A stretch of DNA of 52,551 bases from DATHWB01 sp040902855 (GCA_040902855.1 JBBDWN010000009.1:1-52551); one strand, 5' to 3'; numbered from the stretch's first letter, positions 10,980 to 19,666 are shown. Made by a program: numbers and translations. The notes: generated by a model from the sequence alone, not told the origin.

Positions 10980-11051
10980 CCGATTTTTTAGCGTCCCAGC
11001 GCTACAAAAACAGTGCGTTGCGCGTACCAAAAGCGGTTGGACGCATGGGGT
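10980..11051. repeat. Intergenic repeat copy A
   Basis: The stretch begins CGATTTTTTAGCG, then CAGCG, and has GCGTTGCG at 11015-11022. It shares TTTTTAGCG-N3-CAGCG with copy B at 28909-28925, where the central block is the reverse complement, CGCAACGC. No gene is supported here. It may be a short interspersed palindromic element of this genome. Confidence 0.4.
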
Positions 11052-11090
11052 GGGTTCGGCTCGGTAACGTGGCGAATCGTGTTCGAGCGG
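11052..11090 (+). repeat. Internally deleted copy of the amidohydrolase 3' end
   Basis: Bases 11052-11073 match 10849-10870 at 20 of 22 positions, and 11073-11090 are identical to 10953-10970 (18 bp, ending GTTCGAGCGG). The intergenic sequence is thus a remnant of the preceding gene's last 120 bp with about 82 bp missing from its middle. Confidence 0.7.
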
Positions 11091-11101
11091 AGGGATGAGG
11101 C

Positions 11102-12169
11102 GTGACCCAGGCGGCGGTGGTCCTGAGCGGTGTGATGAAGCACTTCGGCGAGGTCGTGGCAGTGGCCGGCATCGACCTTGTCGTCGCCGACGGGGAGTTC
11201 TTCTCTCTGCTCGGTCCGTCGGGGTGCGGAAAGACGACCACGTTGCGCATGATCGCCGGCTTCGAGTTCCCGACCGCCGGTTCGATCCAGATCCACGGCG
11301 CCGAAGTGGGATTGGAACCGCCCAACCGTCGCCCGGTCAACACCGTTTTCCAGTCCTATGCCCTCTTCCCCCACATGACGGTCGAAGAGAACGTCGCCTT
11401 CGGCCTGCAGATGAAGAAGGTCGCAAGCAATGACATCGCCGAACGTGTCGACCGCGCTCTCGACATGGTCCAACTCGGCCATCGGTCGTCTGCGAAACCG
11501 ACCCAGCTGTCCGGCGGTCAACAGCAGCGGGTGGCGCTCGCTCGGGCCCTCGTCAACGAACCGGAAGTCTTGCTGCTCGACGAGCCGCTCGGTGCTCTCG
11601 ACTTGAAACTCAGGCAGGCGATGCAAGTCGAACTGAAAGAACTCCAGGAGCGGGTCGGAATCACGTTCATCTACGTCACCCACGATCAGGAGGAGGCCCT
11701 GACGATGAGTGACCGGATCGGCGTCATGAGTGCAGGCAAATTGCTCCAAGTCGGCAAGCCGGAGGAGATCTATGAGTATCCCACCTCTCGTTTCGTGGCC
11801 GATTTCATCGGGGAGATCAATCTTCTGCCGGCGACGGTGATCGATGCTCGCACGGTCGAACTGTTGGGAGGTCATCGGGTCGGTGCCACGACTGGTGCTG
11901 AGGCCGGAGAGGACGTGACGGTGGCCATACGCCCGGAGCGTTTCGAGCTCTACGACCTCGACGAGACGATTCCGGACGGCTCGAACCGCATCGACGGCTC
12001 GGTTGTTCGGCGGACGTACTACGGAGACGTGTTCTATTACGACGTCGACACACCTGCCGGGCGGATCGAAGCGAAGGAAGAGAACCGGCCCGGTGTCGAG
12101 CATTACGAGAACGGGGAGCGTGTCGTGGTGGTTTGGCACCCGTCTGCCATGGCGGTGGTCAAAGAGTGA
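11102..12169 (+). CDS. potA: Spermidine/putrescine ABC transporter ATPase
   Basis: The 355-residue ATPase has Walker A GPSGCGKT (39-46), Q-loop Q84, signature LSGGQQQRVALARAL (136-150) and Walker B LLLDEPLGALD. A TOBE-like domain fills ~275-350. It powers import of polyamines (or a related cation) through the PotBC permease. The GTG start at 11102 has GGAGGGATGAGG just upstream. Gene order potA-potB-potC-potD is standard. The agmatinase and GABA-type aminotransferase nearby support a polyamine substrate over spermidine-like opines or iron, but substrate specificity is inferred. Confidence 0.9.
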   Translation: MTQAAVVLSGVMKHFGEVVAVAGIDLVVADGEFFSLLGPSGCGKTTTLRMIAGFEFPTAGSIQIHGAEVGLEPPNRRPVNTVFQSYALFPHMTVEENVAFGLQMKKVASNDIAERVDRALDMVQLGHRSSAKPTQLSGGQQQRVALARALVNEPEVLLLDEPLGALDLKLRQAMQVELKELQERVGITFIYVTHDQEEALTMSDRIGVMSAGKLLQVGKPEEIYEYPTSRFVADFIGEINLLPATVIDARTVELLGGHRVGATTGAEAGEDVTVAIRPERFELYDLDETIPDGSNRIDGSVVRRTYYGDVFYYDVDTPAGRIEAKEENRPGVEHYENGERVVVVWHPSAMAVVKE

Positions 12170-12363
12170 ACGGGCGGGAACGATCGAAGCCAGGAAGATC
12201 ACCGAGGCNNNNNNNNNNNNNNNNNNNNNNNNNNNNNNNNNNNNNNNNNNNNNNNNNNNNNNNNNNNNNNNNNNNNNNNNNNNNNNNNNNNNNNNNNNNN
12301 NNNNNNNNGGTGGTCAAAGAGTGAACGGGCGGGAACGATCGAAGCCAGGAAGATCACCGAGGC
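12154..12363. other. Assembly gap: 100 N between identical 55-bp flanks
   Basis: Bases 12154-12208 are identical to 12309-12363 (55 bp), with exactly 100 N between them (12209-12308). The left copy contains the end of potA. This is what a scaffolder leaves when two contigs overlap by one k-mer length. The gap is probably artificial; removing the N-run and one 55-bp copy puts the potA stop about 79 bp from the potB start. Confidence 0.85.
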
Positions 12364-12410
12364 CGCGAAATGATTGAGGTCGCGGAGTGACTGGGGTCGC
12401 GGAATGATCG
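12359..12410 (+). repeat. Three imperfect 17-18 bp tandem repeats ahead of potB
   Basis: Units start at 12359, 12376 and 12394 with consensus RGGYCGCGRARTGAYYG. Each contains an RTGA start/stop overlap (12370, 12387, 12404); the third is the potB start. Their spacing of 17 puts them in different frames. Confidence 0.6.
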
Positions 12411-13291
12411 GGGCCCCCACGCGAAAAGATCGGGATGCCCTCGAGCGTTCCGCTGAGAAGGCGGATGCGCGCCGAGGTTTGCTCATCTCCCTTCCGTCCT
12501 ACGCCTACCTGGCGCTCTTCTTCGCACTTCCGTTCGTCATCGTTTTCGTGTACTCGTTCGCCACCCGTTCGCGCACCGGACGCACCGTTCTCGAAGGCTG
12601 GAACCTGGACAGCTATGCCCGCCTCGGCGACCCGATCGTTCGCGAGATCTTCGTGCGGTCTCTCACTCTGGCGTTGATCACCACCGTCATCAGCCTGCTG
12701 GCGTCGTATCCGTTCGCCTACTACATCGCCACCCGCCGCCCCGCATTGCGCAACATCCTCCTTGTTCTGGTCATGATCCCGTTCTGGTCGAACTTCCTCG
12801 TTCGGACCTACGCCTGGCGGGTCCTGCTCGGCAACAGCGGACCAATCAGCCAGATCAGCCAGTTCTTCGGCGGCGAGGAGGTTCGTGTGCTCTTCACGAA
12901 CACCGCCGTCCTGATCGGACTCGTCTACGGCTACATGCCGTTCATGGTCCTGCCGCTCTATGCCGCGCTTGAACGCATGGACTGGAATCTGGTCGAGGCG
13001 GCCCGCGACCTCTACGCCACCGGCTGGACGGCGTTCCGGCGGGTAACTCTGCCGCTCTCAATGCCGGGTGTGGTCGCCGGGTCGATACTCGTGTTCATCC
13101 CTTCCCTCGGTGCGTATGTCACCCCCGCCTTGCTCGGGGGTGCCCGCACGACCCTGCTGGGTGACTACATCGTCGGTCAGTTCCTGTCGGCGCGGAACTG
13201 GCCGTACGGGTCCGCATTGTCGGTGGCAGTGATGGTCGTGATGTTGATCGCGGCGATCGCCTATTTCCGGGCGGGAGCGAAGAACGCATGA
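12404..13291 (+). CDS. potB: Polyamine ABC transporter permease PotB
   Basis: The 295-residue integral membrane protein has six predicted helices beginning at ~30 (SYAYLALFFALPFVIVFVYS) and the permease EAA loop at EAARDLYATGWTAFRRVTLP, which contacts the PotA ATPase. The ATG at 12404 (MIGAPTRKD) lies in the third unit of a short tandem repeat; an in-frame TTG at 12374 would add ten unlikely residues. The stop overlaps potC by ATGA. It acts with PotC as the channel half of the importer. Confidence 0.9.
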   Translation: MIGAPTRKDRDALERSAEKADARRGLLISLPSYAYLALFFALPFVIVFVYSFATRSRTGRTVLEGWNLDSYARLGDPIVREIFVRSLTLALITTVISLLASYPFAYYIATRRPALRNILLVLVMIPFWSNFLVRTYAWRVLLGNSGPISQISQFFGGEEVRVLFTNTAVLIGLVYGYMPFMVLPLYAALERMDWNLVEAARDLYATGWTAFRRVTLPLSMPGVVAGSILVFIPSLGAYVTPALLGGARTTLLGDYIVGQFLSARNWPYGSALSVAVMVVMLIAAIAYFRAGAKNA

Positions 13292-14139
13292 CCGTTTCCT
13301 CCGCGATCCGACCGAAGAGTCCGGTCGAACGGCTTCTCGCCGCCAATTCGTGGCTGGTCTACGGGTTTCTGTACTTGCCGATCCTGCTGCTCATCGGGTT
13401 CTCGTTCAACGAGAACCGCAACGTCGGCATCTGGACCGGTTTCTCGACCCGTTGGTACGGCGAGATGTTTCAGAACACCGAAGTGATCCGTGCCCTCCGC
13501 AACACGCTGATCGTGGCTGTCGTCAGCACGATCGTCTCTACGGTGCTCGGGACGATGGCGGCCATCGCGATGGAACGATTCCGCTTTCGCGGGCGGGGCA
13601 CACTCGATGGCCTTCTCTACCTGCCGATCATCATCCCGGACGTGACGATGGCAGTGATGATGCTGCTGTTCTTCGCCCAGGCATTCGATCTGATCGGAGG
13701 CTTCCTGCGGTTCAACTTCGGGCTCGGCACGATCGCCCTCAGCCACATCGCTTTCAACATCTCTTTCGTCGCGATCGTCGTTCGCGCCCGTTTGTCCCAG
13801 CTCGACGGGGCACTCGAAGAGGCGGCCGCCGATCTGTATGCCGACCGCTGGCAGGCATTTCGGCGGGTGACATTGCCGTTGATCCTGCCCGGTGTGGCCG
13901 GTGGGGCGCTGCTGGCGCTGACGCTCAGTCTCGATGACGTGGTTGTCACGAGTTTTGTCTCGGGGCCGGGCTCCACGACACTGCCCGTCTACGTTTTTGG
14001 GCTGGTACGGCGGGGTGTCACCCCGTTGATCAATGCAGTGAGCACCGTGATGTTGGTAGCGTCCATGTTGCTCGTGGGCGTTTCCCTTTTGTTCCAGCGG
14101 GGAGCGCGTTCGACGAATCAGGAGGAAGAAACCACATGA
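13288..14139 (+). CDS. potC: Polyamine ABC transporter permease PotC
   Basis: The 283-residue permease has six hydrophobic segments and an EAA loop, EEAAADLYADRWQAFRRVTLP, nearly the same as that in PotB. The N-terminal segment SWLVYGFLYLPILLLIGFSF and the motif NTLIVAVVSTIVSTVLGTMA are typical of PotC/PotI. It overlaps potB (ATGA at 13288) and potD (ATGA at 14136), so the four-subunit operon is translationally coupled. Confidence 0.92.
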   Translation: MTVSSAIRPKSPVERLLAANSWLVYGFLYLPILLLIGFSFNENRNVGIWTGFSTRWYGEMFQNTEVIRALRNTLIVAVVSTIVSTVLGTMAAIAMERFRFRGRGTLDGLLYLPIIIPDVTMAVMMLLFFAQAFDLIGGFLRFNFGLGTIALSHIAFNISFVAIVVRARLSQLDGALEEAAADLYADRWQAFRRVTLPLILPGVAGGALLALTLSLDDVVVTSFVSGPGSTTLPVYVFGLVRRGVTPLINAVSTVMLVASMLLVGVSLLFQRGARSTNQEEETT

Positions 14140-15239
14140 AATCGAAGACGATCAGAAAACTGGCGGCCTTCGCCGTGCTTGGACTCGTGGTTGCTGCGTG
14201 CGGCGGCGACGAGACTGCGGATGGCGGCGATGTCACCTGCGAGGCCGGTGTCACCGACGCCGAGACCCTCAACTTCTACAACTGGTCCGAGTACATCGAC
14301 CCCGAATTGATCGCCGCCTTCGAAGCCGAAACCGGCGTAGATGTGGTCGAATCCTTCTACGAATCCAACGAGGCGATGCTCGCTCAGATCCAGGCAGGCG
14401 TGACGTACGACCTCATCGTCCCATCCGACTACATGGTCGGGATCATGATCGAAGAGGGTCTGCTCATGCCGATCCAGAAGGACGCCGTGCCGAACATCGT
14501 CAACCTGGCATCCGAATTCCAGTCGCCGGCCTATGACCCGGGCGGCGAGTACTCGGTCGCCTATCAGTGGGGCACGACCGGCCTCGGCGTCAACCTCTCG
14601 ATCGTCGGTGAGGACTTCGAGCCGAGTTGGGCACTGATCTTCGATCCGGAACTCACGTCCGGTTACGCCGGTGGCGTGTCGGTCCTCGACGACCCCCGCG
14701 AGACGATGGGCGCCGCCCTCAAGTACTTGGGCTACTCGCTCAACGAGGCGAGCACCGACGCACTGCAGGAGGCTGCCGACCTGATCGCCGCAGCGAAGGA
14801 CAACATCGCCACCTTCGACAGCGACCAGTACGACGAGGCACTCGTCACAGGTGAAGTGGCCGTCGCACACGGCTACTCCGGCAACATGCTCGTCGCCATC
14901 TGGGAGTCCGACGACCCTGACAACTACGCCTACGTGGTTCCCCAGGAGGGCGGCACGTTGTGGGTGGACAACATGACCATCCCCGTTGACTCGGCGGCAC
15001 CATGCACGGCGCACGCCTTCATCAACTTCTTGTTGGATGCCGAGAACGGCGCGGCACTCACCAACTGGAACTACTACGGCAGCCCGAACGAGGCGGCAGA
15101 GGAGTTCATCCTCGGCGAGATCCTCGAAGACGAGACGATCTACCCGTCCGACGATCTGCGCTCACGGCTCGAGATCATCGCCGACACCGGCGACTTCGAA
15201 ATCAACTTCGAGGACTACTTCGCCCAAGCGAAGAACTGA
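14136..15239 (+). CDS. potD: Polyamine-binding lipoprotein PotD
   Basis: The 367-residue protein begins with a lipoprotein signal peptide and lipobox ending at C22 (LVVAACGG), so it is anchored outside the membrane. The mature part follows the PotD/PotF fold: ETLNFYNWSEYIDPELI, then YDLIVPSDYMV and QWGTTGLGVN. Acidic and aromatic pocket residues (W and E in NWSEYID) are in the expected places for cation binding. It delivers substrate to PotBC. A strong hairpin terminator follows, 17 bp after the stop. Confidence 0.93.
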   Translation: MKSKTIRKLAAFAVLGLVVAACGGDETADGGDVTCEAGVTDAETLNFYNWSEYIDPELIAAFEAETGVDVVESFYESNEAMLAQIQAGVTYDLIVPSDYMVGIMIEEGLLMPIQKDAVPNIVNLASEFQSPAYDPGGEYSVAYQWGTTGLGVNLSIVGEDFEPSWALIFDPELTSGYAGGVSVLDDPRETMGAALKYLGYSLNEASTDALQEAADLIAAAKDNIATFDSDQYDEALVTGEVAVAHGYSGNMLVAIWESDDPDNYAYVVPQEGGTLWVDNMTIPVDSAAPCTAHAFINFLLDAENGAALTNWNYYGSPNEAAEEFILGEILEDETIYPSDDLRSRLEIIADTGDFEINFEDYFAQAKN

Positions 15240-15256
15240 TCGTTCCCCGTTGAACC

Positions 15257-15296
15257 GAAAGCGGTGCCCCCCCCCCGGGCGGGGGGCACCGCTTTC
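15257..15296 (+). terminator. Strong hairpin terminator after potD
   Basis: A perfect 16-bp stem, GAAAGCGGTGCCCCCC paired with its complement, encloses an 8-nt loop at 15273-15280. The flanking A and T bases make it usable in either direction. It separates potABCD from the next operon. Confidence 0.85.
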
Positions 15297-15319
15297 TCGC
15301 GTGATACCCGCTGAGTCAA

Positions 15320-15325
15320 TACGAT
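15320..15325 (+). promoter_or_regulatory. -10 box TACGAT of the aminotransferase operon
   Basis: TACGAT ends 6 nt before the ATG at 15332, giving a leaderless start for the four-gene operon 15332-19666. No ribosome binding site is present. Confidence 0.5.
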
Positions 15326-15331
15326 GCATCC

Positions 15332-16693
15332 ATGACCACAGTTGCCGACTCGCCCATTCGCCTCGTCACCGAGATTCCCGGCCCGCTCAGCCGACAGATC
15401 GTCGCCCGCCGCGAGGCTGCCATGCCTTCCGGTGTCGCCAAGCTGACGTCGATCGCCGTCGAGTCGGCCCATGGCTCGACGGTGACCGACGTCGATGGCA
15501 ACCGCTTCATCGACCTGGCCGGAGGCATCGGGATGCTCGCAGTCGGGCACACTCCCGAGGGGCTGGTCGATGCGATGACCGAGCAGGCCAGAAGGCTGGT
15601 TCACGTCTGTGCCATCGTCTCGACGTACGAGGCGCTGGTGGAAGTCGCCGAACGCCTCAACCGGCTCGCCCCCGGAGACTTCGCCAAGAAAACCGTGTTG
15701 ATGAACTCGGGGGCCGAGGCCGTGGAGACCGCGGTCCACATCGCCCGCTCTGCCACCGGCCGCCAGGGGGTCGTCGTCTTCGACGGCGCCTATCACGGGC
15801 GGACCAACCTGACAATGGCGATGACTTCGAAGTTCTCGCTCTTCAAGAAGGGCTTCGGGCCGTTCGCGCCCGAGATCTACCGATTCCCGTTTCCGAACAC
15901 CTATCGCCGTCCGGTCGAGATGACGGCGGACGAGTACGTCGCATGGGAGACCACGCGGCTCGACCATGCGTTCACCGCGATCGTCGACCCGTCCCACGTG
16001 GCGGCGATCGTCGTCGAACCGGTGCAGGGCGAGGCGGGCTTCGTTCCCGCTCCGGCCGTCTGGCTGCGGCGTCTGCGTCAACTGGCCGACCAACACGGGA
16101 TCGTGCTGATCGCCGACGAGATCCAGTCGGGGATGGGACGAACCGGCAAACTGTGGGCGATCGAGCACAGCGGTGTCGTCCCCGACATGATCACCACCGC
16201 CAAATCGCTCGGGGCCGGGATGCCGATCTCCGCGGTGGTGGGGCGGGCCGAGCTGATGGATGCTCCGCATCCGGGAGGCTTGGGCGGGACGTACTCGGGT
16301 AACCCGCTGGCGTGTGTCGCCGCCCGGGAGGCGATCGACATGATCTCGACACCGGAATTCCTCGGGCGCTCGGCTTCCATCGGCGAACGCATGCGCCCAC
16401 GACTGGAAGCCATCCAGCGTGCCCACCCCGACATGGTCGGTGATGTGCGGGGAGTTGGCTCGATGCTCGTGCTCGAGATCGTGAAGGACCCAGCAACCAA
16501 GGATCCATGGATGGAGGCGACGGCCGCCATCACCGCTGCCACGCTGCAACGCGGAGTCATCACCATTCGCGCCGGTCTGTATTCGAACTGTGTTCGATTC
16601 CTGCCTCCGCTGGTGATCTCGGATTCCGAACTCGACGCTGCTCTCGACGTCGTGGCCGAGGCGGTCGACGAGGTGGCGGAGACGATGCGATGA
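15332..16693 (+). CDS. gabT: Class III aminotransferase, 4-aminobutyrate type
   Basis: The 453-residue PLP enzyme has GabT landmarks: MNSGAEAVETAVHIAR (phosphate-binding), DGAYHGRTNLTMAMT, the cofactor aspartate D262 in ADEIQSGMGRTGK, and the Schiff-base lysine K291 in TTAKSLGAGMP. It would move the amino group of 4-aminobutyrate or a related omega-amine (putrescine, 5-aminovalerate) to 2-oxoglutarate. It follows potABCD and leads an operon of four genes joined by 4-bp overlaps. GABA is the best guess; omega-diamines cannot be excluded. Confidence 0.88.
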   Translation: MTTVADSPIRLVTEIPGPLSRQIVARREAAMPSGVAKLTSIAVESAHGSTVTDVDGNRFIDLAGGIGMLAVGHTPEGLVDAMTEQARRLVHVCAIVSTYEALVEVAERLNRLAPGDFAKKTVLMNSGAEAVETAVHIARSATGRQGVVVFDGAYHGRTNLTMAMTSKFSLFKKGFGPFAPEIYRFPFPNTYRRPVEMTADEYVAWETTRLDHAFTAIVDPSHVAAIVVEPVQGEAGFVPAPAVWLRRLRQLADQHGIVLIADEIQSGMGRTGKLWAIEHSGVVPDMITTAKSLGAGMPISAVVGRAELMDAPHPGGLGGTYSGNPLACVAAREAIDMISTPEFLGRSASIGERMRPRLEAIQRAHPDMVGDVRGVGSMLVLEIVKDPATKDPWMEATAAITAATLQRGVITIRAGLYSNCVRFLPPLVISDSELDAALDVVAEAVDEVAETMR

Positions 16694-17769
16694 ACGGCGC
16701 ACCGATTCGCGTCGTCTCACTGACGGGCGGGCCCGCCCAACTGGGCGCTACCCATGGCACAGCATTCGCCGATGAGATCAAGGAGTACACCGCCGACCGG
16801 GTAGAACTGTCAGCGGAAGGCACCAAACTCACACGCGATGACCTGCGGGAACTCGCGGCTCGTTGCCTCCCCGCCCACCGGGAGTATTCCGCCGACCTGA
16901 CCGAGGAGATGGAGGCACTCGCCGCCGGTGCCGGCATCTCGGTGGAGGAGGCGTTGATCGTCGGCGGCTACACCGACTTCATCGATCTGGTGCGGGCAGA
17001 GGCCGGGTCTGCCCGGGTCGACGACACCTGCACGGCGGTGGTCGTTCCCGACGGCCTTGCCTCCGGTGCGGGGTTCCTCGCCCAGACCTGGGACATGCAT
17101 TCTTCGGCCACTCCGCACGTCGTGATGCTCGACCTCACGCCTGACTCCGGGCCCGCCGCCCTGGTGTTCAGCACGGTGGGCTGTCTGGGACAAATCGGGA
17201 TGAACGAGGCCGGCATCGCCGTCGGGATCAACAACCTCACCGCGGCCGACGGCCGGGTCGGGGTCACGTGGCCGTTCGTCGTCCGCAAGGTCCTCCAGCA
17301 GACCGACTTCGACTCGGCGATGGCAGCGATCCTCGATGCCCCACTCGCCGGTGGGCACAATTTCCTGCTGTTCGATGCAGACGGGAACGGGGCTTCGATC
17401 GAGGCAATGCCCACGGCGACCCACGTCGACAGGCTGGAGTCGGTGCCGTTGGTTCACACCAATCACTGCGTCGCGCCCTCCACGAGGAGCGTCGAGGCTC
17501 CGCGCCCCGCCGCGCTGGACGAGAGCTCCCGTCTCAGGCTCGACCAGGCGTTGGAGCTGGTGGCCGACGGGCCGCTGGGCGTCGCCGAGATGATGGCTCT
17601 CACTCGGGACGAACGGTCGATCTGTCGGCATCCTGAGCCGCCGTACTCCTACGAGTCGTGCGGGGCGGCGATCATGCGACCGAGAACCGGGGAGTTCTGG
17701 GCGTGCTGGGGAGTCCCGTCGGAGAACGAGTACCGGCGGTTCGATCTGGCGGCGGTTGGTGCGAGATGA
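16690..17769 (+). CDS. C45-family autoproteolytic acyltransferase/hydrolase
   Basis: The 359-residue protein belongs to the Ntn-hydrolase C45 family (isopenicillin-N acyltransferase relatives). The motif DDTCTAVVV places the self-processing nucleophile at C114; after cleavage this becomes the N-terminal Cys of the large subunit. GCLGQIGMNEAGIAVGINNL and HTNHC are further family blocks. Members hydrolyse or transfer acyl groups on amines. In this operon an acylated amine such as an acyl-polyamine or acyl-GABA is a reasonable substrate, but that is inference. It overlaps both neighbours by ATGA. Confidence 0.85.
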   Translation: MNGAPIRVVSLTGGPAQLGATHGTAFADEIKEYTADRVELSAEGTKLTRDDLRELAARCLPAHREYSADLTEEMEALAAGAGISVEEALIVGGYTDFIDLVRAEAGSARVDDTCTAVVVPDGLASGAGFLAQTWDMHSSATPHVVMLDLTPDSGPAALVFSTVGCLGQIGMNEAGIAVGINNLTAADGRVGVTWPFVVRKVLQQTDFDSAMAAILDAPLAGGHNFLLFDADGNGASIEAMPTATHVDRLESVPLVHTNHCVAPSTRSVEAPRPAALDESSRLRLDQALELVADGPLGVAEMMALTRDERSICRHPEPPYSYESCGAAIMRPRTGEFWACWGVPSENEYRRFDLAAVGAR

Positions 17770-18401
17770 GCGAGTTGGTCTTCACCAATCTCACCAAGGA
17801 GAAGGCTGGCGAGTGCGCCGCCCTCGAGTTGCAGGCGTTCCCGCACGCCGACCCGGCTGAGTTGCTGAACCAAGAAGACATCGAGGCCTACGCCGACATC
17901 TTCCCGGAAGGCTTCTTCGTGTGTCTCGACGGCGACCGGGTGGTCGGTCAGGGGGCGGGGATCTTCCTCGACTTCGACTTCGACGCCATTCAGCACCGCA
18001 TTGTGGACATCACCGGCGAACACCAGTGTCTCAAACACGACTGGGACGGTGCCTGGTACTACGGCACAGACATCGTCGTGCATCCCGACTACCGCCGTCG
18101 CGGGATCGGCAAGCGGCTCTATCAACTGCGCAAAGACGTCGTCAAGGAGCACAACAAGCGCGGCATCATCGCCGGCGGGCACATGAACGATTACGCCCAG
18201 CACATGGAGTCGATGTCGGTCGAGGAGTACGTGGCGGCGGTGAAGGCCCGCGAGCTCTACGACGCCACCCTCACCTTCCAGATGGACAACGGATTCGAGA
18301 TCAGGGGCGTGTTGTACGACTACCTCCGGGACGAGGCCACCAACGACGCCTCTGCTCTCATCGTGTGGGAGAACCCCGACTACCAGCCCCCGTCTGCATG
18401 A
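17766..18401 (+). CDS. GNAT acetyltransferase of the type usually fused to a nitrilase
   Basis: The 211-residue protein has the acetyl-CoA loop VVHPDYRRRGIGKRLYQLRK (~110-130). Its C-terminal half, with MSVEEYVAAVKARELYDATL, TFQMDNGFEIRGVLYDYL and VWENPDY, closely resembles the N-terminal domain of bifunctional GNAT/carbon-nitrogen hydrolases (YhcX-like). Here the hydrolase domain is absent and the domain stands alone. Acceptor unknown. The neighbouring C45 hydrolase and amidohydrolase could act on the acyl product. The start ATG at 17766 overlaps the upstream stop. Confidence 0.82.
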   Translation: MSELVFTNLTKEKAGECAALELQAFPHADPAELLNQEDIEAYADIFPEGFFVCLDGDRVVGQGAGIFLDFDFDAIQHRIVDITGEHQCLKHDWDGAWYYGTDIVVHPDYRRRGIGKRLYQLRKDVVKEHNKRGIIAGGHMNDYAQHMESMSVEEYVAAVKARELYDATLTFQMDNGFEIRGVLYDYLRDEATNDASALIVWENPDYQPPSA

Positions 18402-19666
18402 CGATCAGACTGCCCGCCTTCCTCGCCGACCCTATTCGGACCGATGCCGCCTACGCGGTCGTCGGGGCCACCGTATTCGACGGGACCACCGCGTCGCCGA
18501 CGCCTGCGGCCACCGTGGTCATCCGGGCCGGTCGAATCGAAGCCATCGGCTCGGCTGACGACGGCGTGCCGGATGACGCCACCGTTGTCGACGGGAGCCG
18601 GTGCACGCTCATGCCCGGACTGGTTGAAGCCCATTCCCATGTGACGATGGTCGAGTATGTCGCCAGCTTTCCCCATCCAGACCACGGCGCCGAACCGCTG
18701 TACCCGGCGGTGCGCGGCCACGTTTTGGCCGACAATCTGCGGCGCGGTCTGCGCATGGGCGTCACGACCATCCGTGATGTCGGTGCGTACGGGGACACCC
18801 TTCTGGAGGTCCGCCAGGCGGTGCGCTACGGGGCATTCGTCGCCCCGCGTCTGCTCAGCTGCGGCAGGATCGTCTCGGCCACTGCCCCGGGCGGGCGGTT
18901 CTTTCCCGAGATGTATCGCGAGGCCGACGGTCCCGACGACATCCGCCGGGCGGTGCGTGAACAGATCCGGCGGGGGGCGGACTTCGTCAAGATCATGAGC
19001 ACCGGTGCCCGGTCGGTGGAGATGGAGAACCCTCATCCCGCCCAGGTCACCGAAGCCGAGATGGAGGCATTTGTCGACGAGGCGACGCGACAGGGTTATC
19101 GCACCGCCGCCCACGCAGAAGGCCTCGGTGGTACAGAAGCGGCGATCCTCGCCGGCTGTGACACCATCGAGCACGGGTTCTATCTGAACCAGCGGCCCGA
19201 CCTGTTGGATCACATGGCCGAGCACGACCAGACGCTGGTGCCCACGCTGGGCTTTCTCCATCACGTCGCCGAGTCAGGGGAGTGGACCGACCTGCTCGAA
19301 TCGCAGGGCGAGTACAACGTCGAACAGGCGCACCTCACGCTGGCGGCGGCGAAGAAGGCGGGCGTGCGGATCGCCATGGGGGCGGACGCGGGGGATGCCG
19401 AACGGATCCACGAAGAGATCGGCTGGATGACCCATCACGGGCTCTCCGCCACCGATGCGCTGGTCGCAGCCACTTCGAGCGCTGCTGTCGCGCTGGGTAT
19501 CGACGCCGAGGTCGGGACTGTCGAGGCGGGCAAGCTCGCCGATCTCATCTTGGTGGGTGGAGACCCTCTCGCAGATCCGACGGTGCTGGGCGATCGCGAT
19601 GCCATCTGGCTGGTTTTCCGCAACGGCTCGCCGGCAGCCGGAACTCTGCTCGAACGTTCGCTCTAG
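18398..19666 (+). CDS. Metal-dependent amidohydrolase (imidazolonepropionase/prolidase-like)
   Basis: The 422-residue protein has the expected ligands in order: HxH in PGLVEAHSHV, the carboxylated-lysine position in DFVKIMSTGA, histidines in AAHAEG and TIEHGFYL, and the late aspartate in MGADAGD. The C-terminal EVGTVEAGKLADLILVGGDPL closes the superfamily beta-sandwich. Subgroup members cleave cyclic amides or dipeptides; the substrate here is not deducible. It is the last gene of the 15332-19666 operon (ATGA overlap) and is convergent with agmatinase after 30 bp. Confidence 0.88.
   Translation: MTIRLPAFLADPIRTDAAYAVVGATVFDGTTASPTPAATVVIRAGRIEAIGSADDGVPDDATVVDGSRCTLMPGLVEAHSHVTMVEYVASFPHPDHGAEPLYPAVRGHVLADNLRRGLRMGVTTIRDVGAYGDTLLEVRQAVRYGAFVAPRLLSCGRIVSATAPGGRFFPEMYREADGPDDIRRAVREQIRRGADFVKIMSTGARSVEMENPHPAQVTEAEMEAFVDEATRQGYRTAAHAEGLGGTEAAILAGCDTIEHGFYLNQRPDLLDHMAEHDQTLVPTLGFLHHVAESGEWTDLLESQGEYNVEQAHLTLAAAKKAGVRIAMGADAGDAERIHEEIGWMTHHGLSATDALVAATSSAAVALGIDAEVGTVEAGKLADLILVGGDPLADPTVLGDRDAIWLVFRNGSPAAGTLLERSL

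Noticed and set aside
12154..12363. True 55-bp direct repeat flanking an insertion
   Set aside because: Exactly 100 N between identical ends is the standard signature of a scaffold join with unmerged overlap, not a mobile element.
15215..16720. 501-residue antisense frame over the GABA aminotransferase
   Set aside because: It is a shadow of a well-supported PLP enzyme and crosses the potD terminator hairpin.
17921..19666. 581-residue extended amidohydrolase
   Set aside because: The N-terminal 159 residues are arginine-rich noise across the GNAT gene; the ATGA overlap at 18398 gives the family-typical start.
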